The translations under genes and the position numbers were made by a program. 64,000 nucleotides of DNA from Patiria miniata. Its lineage: Eukaryota; Echinodermata; Asteroidea; Valvatida; Asterinidae. Below the pieces are notes generated by a model. That model was not told the DNA's origin. It saw only the letters and a program-made list of their open reading frames with translations, and made no database searches. The stretch lies in the NCBI RefSeq assembly GCF_015706575.1, contig NW_024037059.1, positions 10,019,730-10,083,729 of the forward strand, in the 5' to 3' direction. How positions within the stretch are numbered: the stretch's first letter is position 1; each line of letters starts with the position of its first letter. Below are positions 59,432 to 64,000 of this stretch, in pieces.

Positions 59432-59990
59432 TACTATGCGCATAGCAACCAAAGTACTATACATTAGCACAAAGTACTATTTCCACGGCGTGGTATTTGT
59501 GTGCAAATGCATGCTGGTGTGCGCGTTGCGCGTTGTGCAGCAAAATTAGAAAGTGACATGTGACTCGCTCTCGGCCAATCAAGACACAGAATCTGTGGGT
59601 GAGGTGTTATAACATAGCATAGCATAGCATAGCATAGCATAGCATAGCATAGCATAGCATAGCATAGCATAGCATAGCATAGCATAGCATAGCATAGCAT
59701 AGCATAGCATAGCATAGCATATCATAGCATATCATATCCTATCCTATCCTATTATATCATATCATATCATATCTCATATCATATCATATTTTATACAACA
59801 CCTGAATAAATCCCCGTCATCTGATTGGTGTAATGTAACACCAGCCGGGAGCATTATAATATCATAATCACAGCACAGCACAGCACAGCACAGCACAGCA
59901 CAGCACAGCACAGCACAGCACAGCACAGCACAGCACAGCACAGCACAGCACAGCACAGCACAGCACAGCACAGCACAGCACAGCACAGCA
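59432..59990. repeat. Rearranged insert within copy B
   Basis: 59432-59543 is an inverted, slightly damaged copy of about 15278-15398 (found upright in copy B at ~60239-60359). It is joined at AGCAAAATTAG to an upright copy of ~15426-15730, including its own AGCAT array (59613-59722). That is joined at 59830 to a second upright copy of the sequence leading into the AGCAC array (TAATGTAACACCAGCCGGG) and a short AGCAC array (59869-59989). None of this is present in copy A. Confidence 0.9.
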
Positions 59991-60460
59991 TAGAATGGTC
60001 CATGGATCACCGAGGGAGGCTAGTTTTACTTCACCACGAGATAAAGCATTCAATATTTGTTTTATAACACTTCACCCACAGATTCTGCTTGATTTTAATA
60101 TTTTAAATTATTCAAATCTGAACACAGTTGAAATAAACTTCAATTTCAATACAAAATTGGTGGAAAATGTATTTCTCTCTTAAAAACTACCCCTTCACGA
60201 AATGTTTGAACCCAAGTCTGCGGCGCGCTCTCTTTGGAATAATACGCGCTACGCACAACGCGCAACGCGCACACCAGCATGCATTTGCACACAAATACCA
60301 CGCCGTGGAAATAGTACTTTGGTTGCTAATGGTATAGTACTTTGGTTGCTATGCGCATAGTACTTTTGGCCGTGCACAGAAAGAAAGCAAAATTAGAAAG
60401 TGACATGTGACTCGCTCTCGGCCAATCAAGACACAGAATCTGTGGGTGAGGTGTTATAAC

Positions 60461-60660
60461 ATAGCATAGCATAGCATAGCATAGCATAGCATAGCATAGC
60501 ATAGCATAGCATAGCATAGCATAGCATAGCATAGCATAGCATAGCATAGCATAGCATAGCATAGCATAGCATAGCATAGCATAGCATAGCATATCATAGC
60601 ATATCATATCTTATCCTATCCTATTATATCATATCATATCATATCTCATATCATATCATA
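60461..60660. repeat. (AGCAT)n and related pentamers (copy B)
   Basis: Counterpart of 15501-15688, with two or three more AGCAT units. Confidence 0.95.
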
Positions 60661-60997
60661 TTTTATACAACACCTGAATAAATCCCCGTCATCTGATTGG
60701 TGAATTGTAGATCACGTGACATATTATTATTCGGTATAAAGCACGGTGCGACCATGCGTTATACCCATGCGTTATACCGTTTCACTTTGCGCTTGTTCCA
60801 TGACGCGGTATTTGCGTGCAAAATGCATGCTGGTGTGCGCGTTCAGCGTAGCGCGTATTGTTCCAAAGAGCCAGCGCTACAGCGTTGGGTTCAAACATTT
60901 TCGTGAAGGGGTAGTTCAACATCTTTAAAATCAAAATAAATTGTAGTTTATAATTTACCAATCAAATGACGAGAATTTATTCAGGTGTTGTATAAAA
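60661..60997. mobile_element. 337-bp MITE with long TIRs (copy B)
   Basis: Counterpart of 15689-16025. A further partial copy of its left end is present in the rearranged block near 59791-59829. Confidence 0.75.
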
Positions 60998-61160
60998 CAA
61001 ATAACGAATGTTTTACGTTCGTGCGATGGAAAGAATAATTTCATTCGGTGACAGATTGAATGTTCTATTCCACTCGGCTTCGCCTCGTGGAATAGAACAT
61101 TCAATCTGTCACCTCATGAAATTATTCTTACCATCGCACTCACAAACATTCGTTATTTGT
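60997..61160. repeat. 164-bp near-perfect hairpin (copy B)
   Basis: Counterpart of 16025-16188, intact. Confidence 0.85.
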
Positions 61161-61414
61161 ATATCATATCATATCATATCATATATCATATCATATCATA
61201 TCATATCATATCCTATCATATCATATCATATCATATCCTATCCTATCCTATCATATCATATATCATATCATATCATATCATTCATATCCTATCCTAAACT
61301 ATCCTATCCTATCCTATCCTATCCTATCCTATCCTATCCTATCATATCCTATCATATCATATCATATCATATCATATCATATCATATCATATCATATCAT
61401 ATCATATATCATAG
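61161..61414. repeat. (ATATC)n / (ATCCT)n array (copy B)
   Basis: Counterpart of 16191-16430, with length differences. Confidence 0.95.
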
Positions 61415-61641
61415 CATTTGCCGTGGTATATTACATAGACGAACGGTCCACTCAGCACCATATAAGAAAACACACGCGTAAACAAAGTGTGACGTCATTG
61501 GTGCACAGGCTTATTAAAGCGATACTGAACTGACCGTCACAATACGCTTTAACTAATTAGATTACATGTTTTTGTCATTTAAAATTGTCATTATGCGCCA
61601 TTAATTCGGTCCAACTCGGTCACGTGCCCCTGCAAGAATAC

Positions 61642-61894
61642 GCATGGTGGGTCGGTGGGTCGGGGTGGATCGGTGGGTCGGGGTGGGTTTGTGGGTTTGT
61701 GGTTCGGGTAGGGTTGGTGGGTCGATGTGGTGGGTCGGGGTGGGTTGGTGGGTCGATGGGTCGGGGTGATTGCCGGGTAGATGTTGTGGTCAGGGTGGGT
61801 TGGTGGGTCGATGGGTTGGTGGGTCGGGGTTGGTTGCTGGGTCGGGGTGGGTTGGTGGGTTTGAGGGTTGGGTAGGATTGGTGGGTTGATGTGG
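61642..61894. repeat. G-rich GGTGGGTCGGGG minisatellite (copy B)
   Basis: Counterpart of 16653-16905. Confidence 0.9.
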
Positions 61895-62666
61895 TTTTTT
61901 TATCGATTTATTCTAGTTTATTATTAGAAACAAAATATGTTGCACACACAGCATAAATGCTGATAATTACAATATTTACAAAAAAAGCTAAAGGTTCATA
62001 CAGTTACAGTTACAGTTAACTTTAAAAGGGAGAAACCAACAAACAGACATGATACAAGGCATACAATTCACACACCAAAGTTAATAATTTACATTCCATA
62101 AAAAAGATGATTTTAAAAGATAACAAACAGGTAAAAAGTTTAACACAAGCCATTTAGATCACCTGCACAAACACAACCCTTACCCCCCCCCAAAAAAAAT
62201 CAAACGAACAAACAAACCCAACAAACAACTAAACAACAAACAGACATGCATTACATGCATAAACATTACACACATCACATTTTACATTACATTACATTCC
62301 TTTCTGTTACAAATAAATTAAAAGACAACTAACAAACAGACATGATATACAAGGCATACTTTGGTGTGTGTGAATTCACACACACCAAAGTTTACGTTTA
62401 CGATCCATACAGATACAAATAGTTTAAAAAGAGAAATTGATAAAAAACAAACAAGCAAGCAACTAACAAACAAGCATTGCAATAACCCAACAAATGCACA
62501 AATAGTAAAAACGGACTACAGCGGCGAGCCAAATAATAAACCCAGAGTAGCCCCCCCCCCCTTCATATTCGCAGGCAGGGCAAAAACCATAATATAAATC
62601 ACTGGAAATATTTTAAAATACATGTACTGTGTACATGTACACGTACTACATGCCCAAATAAAATCA

Positions 62667-63997
62667 CTAGTTGATACTATTTAATATGCTAACTAATGAT
62701 GGAATGGTGGACTTGTATCTAACGGACCTATACTTAGGAACCTGCATGCCAGTGATGGTGGATGATCTAAGCTCTCTGCTACACACACGTTCCCTAAGTG
62801 GTGGCAGCATGCCTCTAAATCTATTAGAGTTAAGAAGTTTGTTACCAAACTTAATCAACAGATCCTCCCTCCTAGATTTAAGGGTAGGCAAACCAAGCAC
62901 GCTGAGTACTGCGGTGTAGGAGTCATAGCCATGGCCTAGAATGATACGCACTGCACGTTTCTGTATGTTTTCAATGGCATCACTTTGGCGGACACTAATA
63001 GAACTGTGCCAAACCTGACTAGCATACTCTAAAATGGGCCTTATGTAGCCAGTGTACACAGCAACCATGTGAGAGGTGGGTATATTAGCCTTCTTAAGAA
63101 TACCCAAAGTGTACAACCTACGGGGTGCCTTAGAGACAATATCTGTGGTATGGATGTCCCATTTCAGGTCGTTTTGTACAGTAACACCAAGTAACTTCAT
63201 AGAGGTCACAGAATTCAATGCTGTGGCATCAAGTTTTAATAAGGACCGAGGAGTGTCACGCTTCAAAAAACTTACTGTCATGGTCTGACATTTAGATGGC
63301 TTTGGAAGTACATTGTTGTCAAACACCAACTTGACAAGTCATCAAGATAGCTTTGCATGTGAGATGGTTGGCCATGCTTTACTACTTCACCTATAGTTAA
63401 ATCATCAACATATTTCCAATGTCTGCAGTTTTCAGCTGATGCATCATTAACCAAAATCAGAAACAGAATTCGACCCAATTTGGTGCTTTGAGGAACCCCA
63501 CAAGAAATACCCTGAGTCTTTGACAAGTGGCTGCAGAGCTTAGTATTATGGGTACGCTCAGTGAGGAAACTGCAGACAGTGGGAATGATAGAATGTCTAA
63601 CTCCAAGTTCAATGAGCTTTCGAATGACAATGTTATGGTTCACCCGATCAAAAGCCTTCGTAAAATCTATGGCACAAAGGTTAGCAAAATGACCAGGCTT
63701 ATCAAGTCCCTCATGCACAAAGTTAAGCATATCCACGAGATAGTGCACAGTGGAGCTGCCTTTGACGTTGCCATACTGATTGACATCCAGCTTTGAAGAA
63801 ATGTCTTCGCGGATCCACTTTGCGAGAAAGGTTTTAAACACTCTTGCGGAAATCGGTGTGAGGGAGATTGTCCGAAGCTGGTCAAGGCTCGATATTCCTC
63901 TCCTTAGAATGGGCACAATAGTTGCTGTCTTCCAAACGGAGGGAAATTTTCCTTCAAGTAGGCAGGCGTTGTACAAGTCGGTGAGAGGGTCAGCCAA
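62667..63997 (-). pseudogene. Non-LTR retrotransposon ORF2, reverse transcriptase part, frameshifted (5' end beyond window)
   Basis: Minus strand. The upstream frame (63997 down to 63278) carries reverse transcriptase blocks: SLTPI, the catalytic FTKAFDRVNH (~63631-63660), a GVPQ block that reads GVPQSTKLGR where GVPQGTxLGP is usual, and YVDD (63401-63412). Near 63326-63332 a frameshift passes to the second frame (63329 to 62667), which holds NNVLPKPSKC, LLGVTVQNDLKW and the C-terminal QKRAVRIILG region, ending in a stop at 62667. The YVDD box and downstream layout fit a CR1/L2-superclade or related LINE; I do not fix the clade. The endonuclease part would lie beyond 63997. The frameshift and the altered GVPQ box indicate a dead copy, unless the frameshift is a sequencing error. 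Confidence 0.9.
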
Positions 63998-64000
63998 TTC

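Larger units (their letters stand above)
44449..63087. repeat. Large duplicated segment, copy B
   Basis: Second copy of 1-18093, in direct orientation. It begins within continuous sequence (flank at 44380-44448 has no visible counterpart because copy A meets the window edge). It ends not at a homology break but where copy A runs into Ns. Copy B continues without interruption into more LINE reverse transcriptase. It carries one extra rearranged block (59432-59990) and lacks a ~186-bp segment found in copy A (11919-12104). Confidence 0.97.

Overview
This is AT-rich nuclear DNA from a multicellular animal, most likely a marine invertebrate. The signs are widely spaced genes, an intron acceptor, CR1/L2-like and YVDD-box LINEs, many short inverted-repeat transposons, and long pure pentanucleotide arrays. 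A neuropeptide-type GPCR of the bombesin/endothelin-receptor kind and the repeat types fit an echinoderm, hemichordate or similar animal, but I cannot name a species. There is no bacterial gene organisation, no CRISPR array, and no rRNA or tRNA gene that I can recognise.

Layout. (1) 1-18093 (copy A) is mostly non-coding. It holds a mariner-like element, two related MITEs, a hAT-like element, one credible minus-strand terminal coding exon (12896-13389), a 1.1-kb pure AGCAC array, further pentamer arrays with MITEs, a 164-bp hairpin and the 3' end of a minus-strand LINE. (2) 18094-18593 is a gap of exactly 500 N. (3) 18594-44448 is a single-copy middle section. It contains a palindrome array beside a 31-bp minisatellite, a 1.3-kb foldback, several TIR elements, a degraded LINE with ORF1 and ORF2 (26769-30909), and an intact single-exon GPCR (39371-40411) with a CACTG-ended MITE starting 15 bp after its stop codon. 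A foldback of TTCGGACTA repeats and an AT microsatellite follow. (4) 44449-63087 (copy B) repeats copy A almost base for base. It then continues without a gap into the rest of the minus-strand LINE reverse transcriptase (62667-63997, running off the window).

The main structural question is whether A and B are a true ~44-kb-spaced duplication or one locus assembled twice. Homology stops exactly at the N gap, copy A gathers single-base indels in its last ~400 bp, and copy B reads straight through. These facts favour an assembly duplicate (a haplotig, or a contig end placed beside its own locus).

Only two host genes can be supported: the GPCR and the coiled-coil-like terminal exon, the latter present in both copies. 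The rest is transposons, satellites and sequence in which I see nothing. No operon-like cooperation between genes is visible.
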